Shown here piece after piece: positions 8,468-17,110 of a stretch of DNA of 64,000 nucleotides; position 1 is the first letter of the stretch; each line of letters starts with the position of its first letter. The DNA lies in the NCBI RefSeq assembly GCF_050496545.1, contig NZ_JBNVZV010000008.1, positions 100,661 to 164,660 on the forward strand, written 5' to 3'. Below the pieces are notes generated by a model. The model saw nothing but the letters and a program-made list of their open reading frames with translations, did no database searches and was not told the origin of the DNA. Origin of the DNA: Phycicoccus avicenniae_A (lineage in GTDB: Bacteria > Actinomycetota > Actinomycetes > Actinomycetales > Dermatophilaceae). The position numbers were made by a program, and so were the translations under genes.

Positions 8468-10336
8468 TCAGCCGAGGCGGGCGCGCAGGGCCGAGGCAAC
8501 CGCGTCCGGGGTGAGACCGACGGCGTCGAGGACCTGGCCGCGCGACGCGTGGTCGAGGAAGCGGCGCGGGATGCCGAAGGTGTCGACGGTCACATCGAGC
8601 GAGGCGTCACGCAACGCCTGGGCGACCTGCGAGCCGATGCCCCCGACGACGACGTTGTCCTCGACGACGGCCACCCGGCCGGCCGACCGGGCCAGTGCGA
8701 CAAGCGAATCCGGCACCGGCAGCGCCCAGACCGGGTCAACGACCCGCACCCGGTGGCCCTCAGCGGCGAGCTTCTCGGCGGCCGTCAGCGCGGTGGCGGC
8801 CATCGAGCCGACCCCGACGAGCAGGACCTCGACGTCGCCCTCGTCCGGCTCGGCGAGGACGTCGACGCCGTCGACGGTGCGCACGGCCTCGATCGGGTCG
8901 GCGACCGTGCCCTTGGGGAAGCGCACGACCGACGGGGCATCGGAGATCTCGACCGCCGCCCGAACGGCAGCCGCCACCTGCTGGCCGTCGCGCGGCGCCG
9001 CGAGGTGCAGCCCCGGCACGACGCCCGAGATGGTCATGTCCCACATGCCGTGGTGCGACGCGCCGTCGGGACCGGTCACGCCGGACCGGTCGAGGACGAC
9101 CGTGACACCGGCCTTGTGCAGCGCGCAGTCCATCAGCAGCTGGTCGAAGGCGCGGTTGAGGAACGTCGCGTAGACGGCGACCACCGGGTGCAGGCCCGAG
9201 AAGGCAAGTCCCGCAGCCATGGTCATCGCGTGCTGCTCGGCGATACCGACGTCGAAGGTGCGCTCCGGGAAGCGGTCGCAGAACGGCTGGAGGCCGACGG
9301 GCATCATCATCGCCGCGGTGATCGCCACGACGTCCTTGCGCTCCTCCCCCAGCGAGACCATCGTGTCGGCGAACTCGTCGGTCCAGCTGCGCCCGGCGAT
9401 CTCGAGCGGCAGGCCGGTCTCGGGGTTGATGACGCCGACGGCGTGGAACTGGTCGGCCTCGTCGGAGATCGCGGGGTCGTAGCCGCGGCCCTTCTGGGTG
9501 ATGACGTGGACGAGCACCGGCCCACCGAAGGCGCGTGCCTTGCGCAGCGCGTTCTCGATGGCCTGCTCGTCGTGGCCGTCGACCGGGCCGACGTACTTGA
9601 GGCCGAGGTCCTCGAACATCCCCTGCGGGGCGACGATGTCCTTGATGCCCTTCTTGACGCCGTGCAGCGTCTCGTACATCGCGCCGCCGACGACCGGTGC
9701 GCGGGAGACGTTCCGCTTGCCCCAGTCGAGGAAGCGCTCGTAGCCGCGCGTGGTGCGCAGGGTCGAGAGGTGGTCGGCGAGGCCGCCGCGGGTCGGGGCG
9801 TAGGAGCGCTCGTTGTCGTTGACGACGAGCACGAGCGGCAGGTCGGTCTCGGCGGCGATGTTGTTCAGCGCCTCCCAGGCCATCCCGCCGGTGAGCGCGC
9901 CGTCGCCGATGACCGCCACCGTGTGCCGGTTCCGCTCGCCACGGACCATCCGGCCGGCGGCGATGCCGTGCGCCCAGGAGAGCGAGGTGGAGGCGTGCGA
10001 GTTCTCGACGACGTCGTGGACGGACTCGGCGCGGCTCGGGTAACCGGAGAGGCCGCCCTCCTTGCGCAGCGCCGAGAAGTCGTGGCGCCCGGTGAGCAGC
10101 TTGTGCACGTAGGACTGGTGGCCGGTGTCGAAGACGACGGCGTCGGTGGGGCTGTCGAAGACGCGGTGCAGCGCGATGGTCAGCTCGACGACGCCGAGGT
10201 TCGGCCCGAGGTGGCCGCCGGTGCGGGCGACCTGGTCGACGAGGAACTCGCGGACCTCCTGCGCCAGCGCCGGCAGGTCCGCCGCCGGGAGCGCCTTGAG
10301 GTCGCGGGGACCGGTGATCCGTTCCAGCAGGCTCAC
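8468..10336 (-). CDS. dxs: 1-deoxy-D-xylulose-5-phosphate synthase
   Basis: A 622-residue protein, the normal length. It condenses pyruvate and glyceraldehyde 3-phosphate with thiamine diphosphate, the first step of the non-mevalonate isoprenoid pathway. Key elements are TGHQSYVHKLLTGR (His73), the TPP/Mg motif GDGALTGG at 144-151 with NDN at 173-175, the catalytic-Glu segment DVGIAEQHAM in the Pyr domain, and a C-terminal transketolase domain (VEDNVVVGGIGSQVAQ). GTG 10336 was chosen because AGGAGG precedes it at about eight bases and the protein then begins SLLERITGPRDL as in homologues. Confidence 0.97.
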   Translation of the reverse strand: MSLLERITGPRDLKALPAADLPALAQEVREFLVDQVARTGGHLGPNLGVVELTIALHRVFDSPTDAVVFDTGHQSYVHKLLTGRHDFSALRKEGGLSGYPSRAESVHDVVENSHASTSLSWAHGIAAGRMVRGERNRHTVAVIGDGALTGGMAWEALNNIAAETDLPLVLVVNDNERSYAPTRGGLADHLSTLRTTRGYERFLDWGKRNVSRAPVVGGAMYETLHGVKKGIKDIVAPQGMFEDLGLKYVGPVDGHDEQAIENALRKARAFGGPVLVHVITQKGRGYDPAISDEADQFHAVGVINPETGLPLEIAGRSWTDEFADTMVSLGEERKDVVAITAAMMMPVGLQPFCDRFPERTFDVGIAEQHAMTMAAGLAFSGLHPVVAVYATFLNRAFDQLLMDCALHKAGVTVVLDRSGVTGPDGASHHGMWDMTISGVVPGLHLAAPRDGQQVAAAVRAAVEISDAPSVVRFPKGTVADPIEAVRTVDGVDVLAEPDEGDVEVLLVGVGSMAATALTAAEKLAAEGHRVRVVDPVWALPVPDSLVALARSAGRVAVVEDNVVVGGIGSQVAQALRDASLDVTVDTFGIPRRFLDHASRGQVLDAVGLTPDAVASALRARLG

Positions 10337-10560
10337 CGCGCCTACCTCCTCGTCCTTCTCGGGTCCGGCTCGGGGACCGGTCGAACCCGACGAGTCTAGG
10401 CGCTGCTCCCCCGTCGCCCCGCACCGCGGCGGGCCCCGTCCGCGATCTCCACCGGTCCTCCACACACCGGTCACGCCCCGGGAACTCTCGCGGCGCTCCG
10501 TACGCTGGGGAGGGCGAGCCCGGGTCCCTGCCCCCGAGCCGTTCCCCAGGAGGTCCCACC

Positions 10561-11208
10561 GTGCCGTCGTCGTCCCGAGCCCGCGCCCTCGCCGAGGTGC
10601 AGAAGGCCCAGCGGGCCAAGGAACGCCGCAGCCGCTTCCTCGTCGTCGGCGGCGTCTCGCTCGTCGTCCTGGCCCTCGTCGGGGCCGTCGTCTTCGCCGT
10701 CCGCACCGAGTCGGCGAACAAGCCCTCGCTCGACGCCGTCAAGACCTTCGAGGGCGTCACCGCGACGCACGTGACTACCCCGGTCACGTACAAGGAGAAC
10801 CCCCCCGTCGGCGGCGACCACAACCCCGTGTGGCTCAACTGCGGCGTGTACGACGCCCCGGTGAAGAACGAGCTCGCGGTGCACTCCCTCGAGCACGGCG
10901 CCGTGTGGGTGACCTACCGCTCCGACCTGCCGGCCGCGCAGGTCAAGACCCTCACCGACAACGTGCCCGACACCTACATGGTCGTCTCCCCCGTCGACGA
11001 CCTGCGCGCGCCGGTCATCGCCTCGGCGTGGGGCGCCCAGCTCGAGCTCACCGGCGCCGACGACCCGCGCCTCGAGGAGTTCATCCAGAAGTACCGCCAG
11101 GGCCCGCAGACCCCCGAGCCGGGCGCGGCCTGCACCGGTGGCAGCGACGGCACGGACGGGACCTACCCGACCGGTGCCGCCGCGCCCTCCCCCTCGCCCT
11201 CGTCGTGA
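10561..11208 (+). CDS. DUF3105 family membrane-anchored protein
   Basis: A 215-residue protein starting at GTG 10561 with AGGAGG seven bases upstream. A basic N-terminus is followed by one membrane helix (about residues 24-46), then an extracytoplasmic DUF3105 domain with the signature VGGDHNPVWLNCGVYD and NELAVHSLEHGAVWVTYR. The tail is Pro/Ser/Ala-rich. The conserved His and Cys residues hint at metal binding, but the family has no established function. The stop overlaps the next gene (GTGA), so the pair is translationally coupled. Confidence 0.88.
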   Translation: MPSSSRARALAEVQKAQRAKERRSRFLVVGGVSLVVLALVGAVVFAVRTESANKPSLDAVKTFEGVTATHVTTPVTYKENPPVGGDHNPVWLNCGVYDAPVKNELAVHSLEHGAVWVTYRSDLPAAQVKTLTDNVPDTYMVVSPVDDLRAPVIASAWGAQLELTGADDPRLEEFIQKYRQGPQTPEPGAACTGGSDGTDGTYPTGAAAPSPSPSS

Positions 11209-11864
11209 GCATCGCGCCCGTGAGCGTCGAGGAGGACACCACGACCGCGGCCGCGCCGTCCGGCGTGCGCCGCGGCCTCGTGGCACTCCTCACCGTGCTC
11301 GCCCTCCTCGTGGGGGTGGGCGGCACGCTGCTCGTCCAGCGGGCCACCGACACCAGCCGGGTCAGCGAGTTCGGCGCCGACGCCGGCTTCGCCCGCGACA
11401 TGCAGACCCACCACCTGCAGGCCGTCGAGATGGCGATGATCATCCGCGACCGCAGCACCGACGAGTCCGTGCGCACGCTGGCCTACGACATCGCTACCAG
11501 CCAGCAGCAGCAGGCCGGGCAGATGTACGGCTGGCTCGTGCAGTGGGGCCTGCCGCAGACCGGCCAGCGCCCCCCGATGGCCTGGGTCGGCGGCGAGCAC
11601 GGTGAGCACGCCGCCACCGGCAAGCCGATGCCCGGGATGGCCACCCCCGCGCAGCTCGACGAGCTGCGGGGCGCCACCGGCGTCGAGGCCGAGCGGATCT
11701 TCCTGCGGCTGATGATCGCCCACCACAAGGGCGGGGTGGAGATGGCCGACGCCGCGCTCGCCGACGCCCGCACCGACGAGGTGCGCACCCTCGCGCGGGC
11801 GATCAGCCGGGCCCAGACCGCCGAGATCACCCTCATGGAGGGGATGCTCCGCGAGCGCTCCTGA
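11205..11864 (+). CDS. DUF305 family membrane-anchored protein
   Basis: A 219-residue protein from GTG 11205, overlapping the previous stop. It has one N-terminal membrane helix (about residues 24-45). Two DUF305 repeats follow, each with a paired histidine: RDMQTHHLQAVEMAMII (His69-His70) and LMIAHHKGGVEMADAAL (His173-His174). A His-rich linker (GGEHGEHAATGKPMPGM) lies between them. DUF305 is a ferritin-like helical domain often found near copper-handling genes; metal binding is an inference from the His/Met content. Pairing of DUF3105 with DUF305 recurs in actinobacteria. Confidence 0.88.
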   Translation: MSIAPVSVEEDTTTAAAPSGVRRGLVALLTVLALLVGVGGTLLVQRATDTSRVSEFGADAGFARDMQTHHLQAVEMAMIIRDRSTDESVRTLAYDIATSQQQQAGQMYGWLVQWGLPQTGQRPPMAWVGGEHGEHAATGKPMPGMATPAQLDELRGATGVEAERIFLRLMIAHHKGGVEMADAALADARTDEVRTLARAISRAQTAEITLMEGMLRERS

Positions 11865-11869
11865 CCCGC

Positions 11870-12328
11870 TCAGAGCCGCGGCACGAACTCGAGGCCGCGC
11901 AGGGCGTCGAGGAGCAGGCCTGCCGCGCGCCGGGCCGCGACGAGCCGCACGCCCTCGCACTCGAGGTCGGCCAGTACCTGGGTGACCCCCTCGGGGCCGA
12001 TGTCGTCGACGAGGGCCACGCGCACCTCGCGGTAGGAGGAGCGCATGGCCTCGAGCTGGGCGTCGAGGTGGCGCACGGCCAGCCAGGCCAGGGCCACCGG
12101 GTGGCGCCGCCACGACGGGTAGAGCCGGTAGTCGGGCGGGCAGTGGTCGAGGAGCCAGGCCAGCGCCCGGTGCTCCCAGCCGCGGGTGCCGGGAGGGGGC
12201 ACGCCCTGCGGCCAGCCGGGCGGTCCGCCGGCCCCGGTGGCGCCGGCCCCGGAGCGCCGGCGCGCGGGGGCCGCCGGGGTGGGCGCACGCAGCGGGGGCC
12301 CTCCACCGGCTCCCGCATCGTCGAACAC
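11870..12328 (-). CDS. Conserved actinobacterial protein of unknown function, probably LexA-regulated
   Basis: A 152-residue protein if read from GTG 12328. The first 40 residues are Gly/Pro/Ala-rich and look disordered. The conserved core begins at TRGWEHRALAWLLDHCPPDY, followed by RRHPVALAWLAVRHLDAQLEAMR, a strand-helix VRVALVDDIGPEGVTQVLADL, and RLVAARRAAGLLLDALRGL. I know the core as a recurrent actinobacterial hypothetical protein but know no function. The start was chosen because a TATCAT -10 box ends seven bases before this GTG, inside a perfect LexA box. ATG 12367 would put the operator inside the gene; GTG 12202 is a further alternative. Confidence 0.7.
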   Translation of the reverse strand: MFDDAGAGGGPPLRAPTPAAPARRRSGAGATGAGGPPGWPQGVPPPGTRGWEHRALAWLLDHCPPDYRLYPSWRRHPVALAWLAVRHLDAQLEAMRSSYREVRVALVDDIGPEGVTQVLADLECEGVRLVAARRAAGLLLDALRGLEFVPRL

Positions 12329-12341
12329 GTGTTCGATGATA
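12321..12341 (-). promoter_or_regulatory. LexA (SOS) box with overlapping -10 element
   Basis: The perfect palindrome TCGAACACGTGTTCGA (12321-12336) matches the actinobacterial LexA consensus TCGAAC-N4-GTTCGA with no mismatch. On the minus strand a TATCAT hexamer (12341-12336) abuts it, and a GTG codon follows after seven bases, inside the operator. LexA bound here would cover the transcription start of the unknown gene. The divergent sulfite reductase start is about 100 bases away, so an effect on it is less likely. Confidence 0.85.
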
Positions 12342-12439
12342 GGCGCTCCGACCACATCGTGGACCACGCTGTCGGGAATAACCGGGCGTTATAGATTGCA
12401 TGACACGTGGTGACTCCCCTGCCTCCGAGGACCTCTGAC

Positions 12440-14149
12440 ATGACGACGACGACCGACGCATCGGGCCGTGCCCTGCGTCCGCCGCGCTCCGGCCGCTCCA
12501 ACGGCCAGTGGGCCGTCGACGGAAAGGCACCGCTCAACGCCAACGAGGAGTGGAAGCAGGAGGACGGCGGACTCAACGTCCGCGAGCGCATCGAGCAGGT
12601 GTACTCGAAGGAGGGCTTCGCCTCGATCCCGCCCCAGGACCTCAGCGGCCGCTTCCGCTGGTGGGGCCTGTACACGCAGCGCAAGCCGGGCATCGACGGC
12701 GGGCGCACCGCCCAGCTCGACGACACCGAGCTCTCCGACGAGTACTTCATGCTCCGCGTGCGCCTCGACGGCGGGGCCCTGACGCTGCACCAGCTGCGCG
12801 TCCTCGCCGACATCAGCCACGAGTTCGCCCGCGGCACCGCCGACATCAGCGACCGGCAGAACATCCAGTACCACTGGATCCGCGTCGAGGACGTGCCCGA
12901 GATCTGGCGCCGCCTCGAGGAGGTCGGCCTGCAGACCACCGAGGCCTGCGGCGACACCCCGCGCGTGGTCCTCGGCAGCCCGCTGGCCGGCATCGCCGCC
13001 GACGAGATCATCGACCCCACACCGACGATCGACGAGATCACCCGCCGCTTCGTCGGCGACCCCGAGCTGGCCAACCTCCCCCGCAAGTTCAAGTCGGCGG
13101 TCACCGGCCACCCGAGCCTGGACGTCGTGCACGAGATCAACGACATCTCGCTCGTCGGCGTCGTCCACCCCGAACTCGGCGCCGGCTACGACCTCTGGGT
13201 CGGCGGCGGCCTGTCCACCGCCCCGCGCCTCGCCGAGCGGATCGGCGCCTTCGTCGCCCCCGAGCGTGCGGCCGACGTCTGGCTCGGCGTCATCTCGATC
13301 TTCCGCGACTACGGCTACCGCCGGATGCGCACCAAGGCGCGCCTGAAGTTCCTGATGGCCGAATGGGGCCCGGAGAAGTTCCGCCAGGTCCTCGAGACCG
13401 AGTACCTCGACGAGCCGCTCCCCGACGGTCCCCCGCCGGCGCCCGCCTCCGGCCCCGGCGACCACGTGGGAGTCCACCTCCAGAAGGACGGCAACCACTA
13501 CGTCGGCGCCGCGCCGGTCGTCGGCCGGATCAGCGCCGACGTCCTCGCCGGCCTCGCCGACCTGATGGAGGCCGCCGGCACCGACCGCGTCCGGCTCACC
13601 CCGCACCAGAAGCTCGTCGTCCTCGACGTCGCTCCGGACCGCCTCGACGCACTCGTCGCCGGCCTCGAGGAGCTCGGGCTCTCGGTGACGCCCGGCCCGT
13701 TCCGCCGGCACACGATGGCCTGCACCGGCATCGAGTTCTGCAAGCTGGCCATCGTCGAGACCAAGGCCACGGCAGCCACCGCCGTCGCCGAGCTCGAGCG
13801 CCGGCTCGCCGATGTCACCGCCTCCCTCGACTCCCCGATCACGTTGAACGTCAACGGGTGCCCGAACTCCTGCGCCCGCATCCAGGTCGCCGACATCGGC
13901 CTCAAGGGCCAGCTCGTGACCATCGACGGCGAGCAGCGGCCCGGCTTCCAGGTGCACCTCGGCGGCGGGCTGGCCTCGGCCGACCGCGACGAGGCCGGCC
14001 TCGGGCGCACCGTGCGCGGGCTCAAGGTGACCGCCGACGAGCTCCCCGACCTCGTCGAGCGGCTCGTGCGCCGCTTCCTCGACCAGCGCGAGGGCGGGGA
14101 GACCTTCGCCGGCTGGGCGCACCGGGTCGACGAGGAGGCGCTGCGATGA
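12440..14149 (+). CDS. Ferredoxin-dependent nitrite/sulfite reductase (assimilatory)
   Basis: A 569-residue protein from ATG 12440, preceded by GAGGAC; GTG 12407 is a weaker start. It reduces sulfite to sulfide (or nitrite to ammonia) using siroheme and a [4Fe-4S] cluster. The cluster ligands are visible as Cys428-x5-Cys434 (TMACTGIEFCK) and Cys474-x3-Cys478 (VNGCPNSCAR). The N-terminal half-domain has SDRQNIQYHWIRVEDVPEIW. Coupling to an APS reductase by an ATGA overlap argues for sulfite as substrate. The enzyme is cytosolic and starts the cysteine-assimilation operon. Confidence 0.92.
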   Translation: MTTTTDASGRALRPPRSGRSNGQWAVDGKAPLNANEEWKQEDGGLNVRERIEQVYSKEGFASIPPQDLSGRFRWWGLYTQRKPGIDGGRTAQLDDTELSDEYFMLRVRLDGGALTLHQLRVLADISHEFARGTADISDRQNIQYHWIRVEDVPEIWRRLEEVGLQTTEACGDTPRVVLGSPLAGIAADEIIDPTPTIDEITRRFVGDPELANLPRKFKSAVTGHPSLDVVHEINDISLVGVVHPELGAGYDLWVGGGLSTAPRLAERIGAFVAPERAADVWLGVISIFRDYGYRRMRTKARLKFLMAEWGPEKFRQVLETEYLDEPLPDGPPPAPASGPGDHVGVHLQKDGNHYVGAAPVVGRISADVLAGLADLMEAAGTDRVRLTPHQKLVVLDVAPDRLDALVAGLEELGLSVTPGPFRRHTMACTGIEFCKLAIVETKATAATAVAELERRLADVTASLDSPITLNVNGCPNSCARIQVADIGLKGQLVTIDGEQRPGFQVHLGGGLASADRDEAGLGRTVRGLKVTADELPDLVERLVRRFLDQREGGETFAGWAHRVDEEALR

Positions 14150-14862
14150 CCGCCGTCGCCACCCGCACCCGGCGCTCCACCGAGCAGCTGCGCGCGCTCG
14201 CCGAGGACGGCGCCCGGCTGGTCGGCGAGGCCTCGGCCGACGAGGTCGTGGCCTGGGCCGCGCGCACCTTCCCCGGCACCCTGGCCGTCGCCTCCAGCAT
14301 GGAGAACGCCGCTCTGCCGCACCTGGTCTCGCAGCACGCCCCGGGCGTCGACATCGTCTTCCTCGACACCGGCTACCACTTCGCCGAGACCCTCGGCGCC
14401 CGCGACGAGGTCGAGTTCTCGCTCGACGTCACGGTGCGCAGCATCCGGCCTCGCCTGTCGGTGGCCGAGCAGGACGCGGCCTACGGACCGCGCCTGCACG
14501 ACCGCGACCCCGGCGCCTGCTGCCGGATGCGCAAGGTCGAGCCGCTGCGCGAGGCCCTCACCGCGTACGAGTGCTGGATGTCCGGCGTCCGCCGCGACGA
14601 GTCGGCCGCCCGGGCCGGCACGCAGCTCGTGACGTTCGACGAGACCAACGGCATCGTCAAGGTCAACCCGTTCGCCGCATGGAGCGCCGACGACGTCATG
14701 GGCTACGCGATGCGCAACCGCGTGCCGATGAACCTGCTGCTCTCCGACGAGTACCCGTCCATCGGCTGCGGCCCGTGCACCGCGCGCGTCGAGCCGGGCG
14801 CCGACCCGCGCTCGGGCCGCTGGGCCGGCTCCTCGAAGACGGAGTGCGGCATCCACGACTGA
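14146..14862 (+). CDS. cysH: Adenylylsulfate (APS/PAPS) reductase, thioredoxin-dependent
   Basis: A 238-residue protein overlapping the sulfite reductase stop (ATGA). It reduces activated sulfate to sulfite. The nucleotide loop region VASSMENAALPHL and VFLDTGYHFAETL are present. The two cysteine pairs Cys125-Cys126 (GACCRMRKVEPL) and Cys208/Cys211 (IGCGPC) that hold a [4Fe-4S] cluster mark it as the APS-using type. The catalytic cysteine is Cys234 in KTECGIH at the C-terminus. Together with the preceding gene it completes reduction of activated sulfate to sulfide; sulfate adenylyltransferase is not in the window. Confidence 0.94.
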   Translation: MTAVATRTRRSTEQLRALAEDGARLVGEASADEVVAWAARTFPGTLAVASSMENAALPHLVSQHAPGVDIVFLDTGYHFAETLGARDEVEFSLDVTVRSIRPRLSVAEQDAAYGPRLHDRDPGACCRMRKVEPLREALTAYECWMSGVRRDESAARAGTQLVTFDETNGIVKVNPFAAWSADDVMGYAMRNRVPMNLLLSDEYPSIGCGPCTARVEPGADPRSGRWAGSSKTECGIHD

Positions 14863-14865
14863 GCC

Positions 14866-14893
14866 GTGGCCGGCCGGGTGCCCGGCCGGCCGC
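14866..14893. terminator. Bidirectional hairpin between convergent cysH and the glycosidase
   Basis: GGCCGGCCGGG (14868-14878) pairs perfectly with CCCGGCCGGCC (14881-14891), extended by two further pairs. It lies exactly between two convergent stop codons. There is no U-tract, as is usual at high G+C. Confidence 0.7.
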
Positions 14894-17005
14894 TCAGCCG
14901 ACGACGACGTCGATGCCCTCCGGCGCGACCACGTCGACCACGTCGCCCGCCGCGTCGAGCGCGACCGACCACGACCGGTCGCCCAGCCGCAGCCCCTCGA
15001 CCCGGACCGCCCCAAAGGGGGCGGGCGCCAGCGGTGAGAGCCGCACGGAGCCGCCTGGCGCGTCGGGACGCACGCCGAGCAGCACCTGCACCAGCGCCCC
15101 GGCCGAGGCCGCGGCCCAGGCCTGCGGGCGGCAGCTCGCGGGGTACGGGACGGGCCGTCCGAGAACGGGATCCGCGCCGTAGAGCTCGGGCCACCGGTAG
15201 TCGCTCTGTGCCGCGACGTCGACGAGCGCCCGCGCGACGGAGGCCGCCGCGTCGGTGCGGCCGGCGCGGGCCAGCCCCAGCGCGCAGATGGCGCTGTCGT
15301 GGGTCCATACCGAGCCGGTGTGGTACCCGATCGGGTTGAACGCCGGGTTCGAGCGCGCGAGCGTGCTGACGCCGAGCGGGCCGAGCAGGTCCGGGCCGGC
15401 CAGCGCATCGGCGGCGACGGCCTCGCGCGCCGGGTCGAGCAGGCCGCCCCCGAGCACGTGCCCGATGTTGCTGCCGAGGCCGTCGACCGGGCGACCCGAG
15501 CCGTCGAGGGCCATCGCGAGCAGCGGCGGCCCGTCCTGCGGCACCCAGAAGCCGTCACGCACACGCCGGGACAGCGCCGCCGCCCAGTCACGCCAGGTGC
15601 TGCCGTCCTCGCCGAGCACGTCCTCGAGGAGCGTCGCGGCACCGAGCGCGGCCTCCACCGCGTAGCCCTGCGTCTCGACGAGCGCGATGGGGCCCTCGGC
15701 GACGCGGCCGGCGGCGTCGCGCATCGAGTCGCCGGAGTCCTTCCAGCCCTGGTTGGCCAGCCCGGTGCCGCTCTCGTCGAGGTAGCGCAGCAGCCCGTCG
15801 GGGCTCTCGGCGGCGGCGCGCTCCATCCACCCCAGGGCCGCGCGCAGGGCGGGGGCGAGCTCGCGGACGACGCACGGGTCCATCCCCCAGCGCCAGGCGT
15901 CGTGCAGCAGGCAGACCCACAGCGGGGTGGCGTCGACGGTGCCGTAGTAGGTGCTCGGCAGCACCATCCCGCCCCCCTCCGGACCGAAGGAGCCGCGGCG
16001 CACCTCGTGGAGGATCTTGCCGGGCTGCTGGGCGGTGGCGACGTCGTCGACGGTGCCCTGGCGACGGGCCAGCGCCCGCAGCGTGCCGCGGGCCAGGTCG
16101 GTGCCGAAGGGCAGGGCGAGCCGGGCGGCCCAGAGCGAGTCGCGCCCGAAGAGGGTGAGGTACCACGGGGTGCCGGCGCCGGCGAAGACGTCGTCCGGCG
16201 CGAGCGGGTCGCGCATCGTGAGGTGGCGCAGGTCCTCGAGGGCAGTGGTGACGGTCCGTCCGAGCCGGACGTCCTGGGCCGTGACCGCCACGGCGCCGAA
16301 GTCCACGGCGTCCGCGCCGGCCTCGGCGTCGAAGGGGGTCGCCGCCACGCGCTCGCAGCGGACGCGCACGACGAGGGCGACCTCTCCCCCGGCGGGCACC
16401 ACGACGTCGAGCGCCAGCGTGCCGCCGTCGTCGCCGGCGGTCGCCTCGGCACCCTCCAGCGCGACCCGCACCCGGTGCCTCTCGTCGGCCCACTCGAGGC
16501 CGTCGTCCGTGGCGTCAGCAGGCGTCGGGACCGGCTGCGCGACACCGTGCTTCACGTCGTGCAGCTCTGCGCCGTCACCGGCGACGCCGACCTCGACACG
16601 GCAGCGGACGTCCTCGTCCCAGCGGTTGCGGACGACGATGTGCTCGTCGAGCCCGAGGTCGACGAGGACCCGCCGGCGGGCGACCTCGACGGTCGGGTCG
16701 GGGCCGGGCGAGCCGAGGTGCCGGGCGACGCCGACGGTCTCGGTGACGCCTGCGGCGCTGGCGGAGGCCACCCCCGTGGCGGGGAGGCCGTCGAGGCGCA
16801 CGGTGAGGCGGTGCAGGACACGGCGGTCGTCGACGAGTACCCCGCTGGCCTCCGCGCCGGGGCGCGCGGCGTCGACGTCGCCGTCGGCCGTGGACAGGGA
16901 GGTCACCGGACCGCGGACGGCGACCTCGAGCTCGTGGAGCCACGGCTGGCGCGAGCGCGGCTCTGCCGGTGCAGGGTCTTGACAGGGCGGCGGCGTCGGA
17001 TGCAC
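14894..17005 (-). CDS. Glycogen-debranching-type glycosidase (amylo-alpha-1,6-glucosidase family)
   Basis: A 703-residue protein. The N-terminal beta domain (about 20-230) resembles the N-terminal domain of glycogen-debranching enzymes. From about 240 onward there is an (alpha/alpha)6 barrel with APDDVFAGAGTPWYLTLFGRDSLWAAR, MVLPSTYYGTVDATPLWVCLL, LRYLDESGTGLANQGWKDSGDSM and NPIGYHTGSVWTHDSAICALG. It probably hydrolyses an oligosaccharide brought in by the neighbouring importer; no signal peptide is seen. The start GTG 17005 was chosen because a TAGGGT -10 box ends seven bases upstream; ATG 17023 would overlap the operator. It is divergent from its likely LacI regulator. Confidence 0.8.
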   Translation of the reverse strand: MHPTPPPCQDPAPAEPRSRQPWLHELEVAVRGPVTSLSTADGDVDAARPGAEASGVLVDDRRVLHRLTVRLDGLPATGVASASAAGVTETVGVARHLGSPGPDPTVEVARRRVLVDLGLDEHIVVRNRWDEDVRCRVEVGVAGDGAELHDVKHGVAQPVPTPADATDDGLEWADERHRVRVALEGAEATAGDDGGTLALDVVVPAGGEVALVVRVRCERVAATPFDAEAGADAVDFGAVAVTAQDVRLGRTVTTALEDLRHLTMRDPLAPDDVFAGAGTPWYLTLFGRDSLWAARLALPFGTDLARGTLRALARRQGTVDDVATAQQPGKILHEVRRGSFGPEGGGMVLPSTYYGTVDATPLWVCLLHDAWRWGMDPCVVRELAPALRAALGWMERAAAESPDGLLRYLDESGTGLANQGWKDSGDSMRDAAGRVAEGPIALVETQGYAVEAALGAATLLEDVLGEDGSTWRDWAAALSRRVRDGFWVPQDGPPLLAMALDGSGRPVDGLGSNIGHVLGGGLLDPAREAVAADALAGPDLLGPLGVSTLARSNPAFNPIGYHTGSVWTHDSAICALGLARAGRTDAAASVARALVDVAAQSDYRWPELYGADPVLGRPVPYPASCRPQAWAAASAGALVQVLLGVRPDAPGGSVRLSPLAPAPFGAVRVEGLRLGDRSWSVALDAAGDVVDVVAPEGIDVVVG

Positions 17006-17012
17006 AGTGACG

Positions 17013-17018
17013 ACCCTA
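17013..17018 (-). promoter_or_regulatory. Putative -10 box (TAGGGT) of the glycosidase gene
   Basis: On the minus strand TAGGGT is followed by CGTCACT and then GTG, the N7 spacing of a leaderless transcript. The LacI-type operator 17023-17036 lies directly upstream, in the -10/-35 spacer. Confidence 0.5.
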
Positions 17019-17022
17019 GCCA

Positions 17023-17036
17023 TTTGATCGTTCAAA
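17023..17036. promoter_or_regulatory. LacI-family operator, glycosidase-proximal
   Basis: TTTGATCGTTCAAA is a near-perfect palindrome with the central CG typical of LacI-family sites. It sits beside the glycosidase -10 box, in the intergenic region shared with a divergent LacI-type gene. A second related site lies 34 bases away. Confidence 0.7.
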
Positions 17037-17056
17037 TCACACCCCTGTTTCGTCGG

Positions 17057-17070
17057 TTTGAACGTTCACA
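17057..17070. promoter_or_regulatory. LacI-family operator, regulator-proximal
   Basis: TTTGAACGTTCACA shares the core TTTGA-N-CGTTCA with the site at 17023-17036. Its position 41 bases before the regulator start suggests autoregulation. Confidence 0.65.
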
Positions 17071-17110
17071 GCGCCGGAGGTCCCCTTCGGCCGACGGTCG
17101 AGGAGGACCG

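Noticed and set aside
9806..9840. A third copy of the 58-base palindrome (a CTCGTTGTCGTTG stretch in dxs)
   Set aside because: The similarity is short, lacks the CATGCCG inner arm and has no hairpin partner.
12368..12439. A riboswitch or attenuator before the sulfite reductase
   Set aside because: The leader is only about 70 bases and shows no SAM-type core or strong hairpin. A possible -10-like TAGATT at 12392-12397 was too weak to list.
13498..16545. Long minus-strand frame (about 1015 codons) over sulfite reductase, cysH and the glycosidase
   Set aside because: Its translation is Ser/Arg/Pro-rich and runs antisense to genes with clear motifs, and out of frame with the glycosidase.
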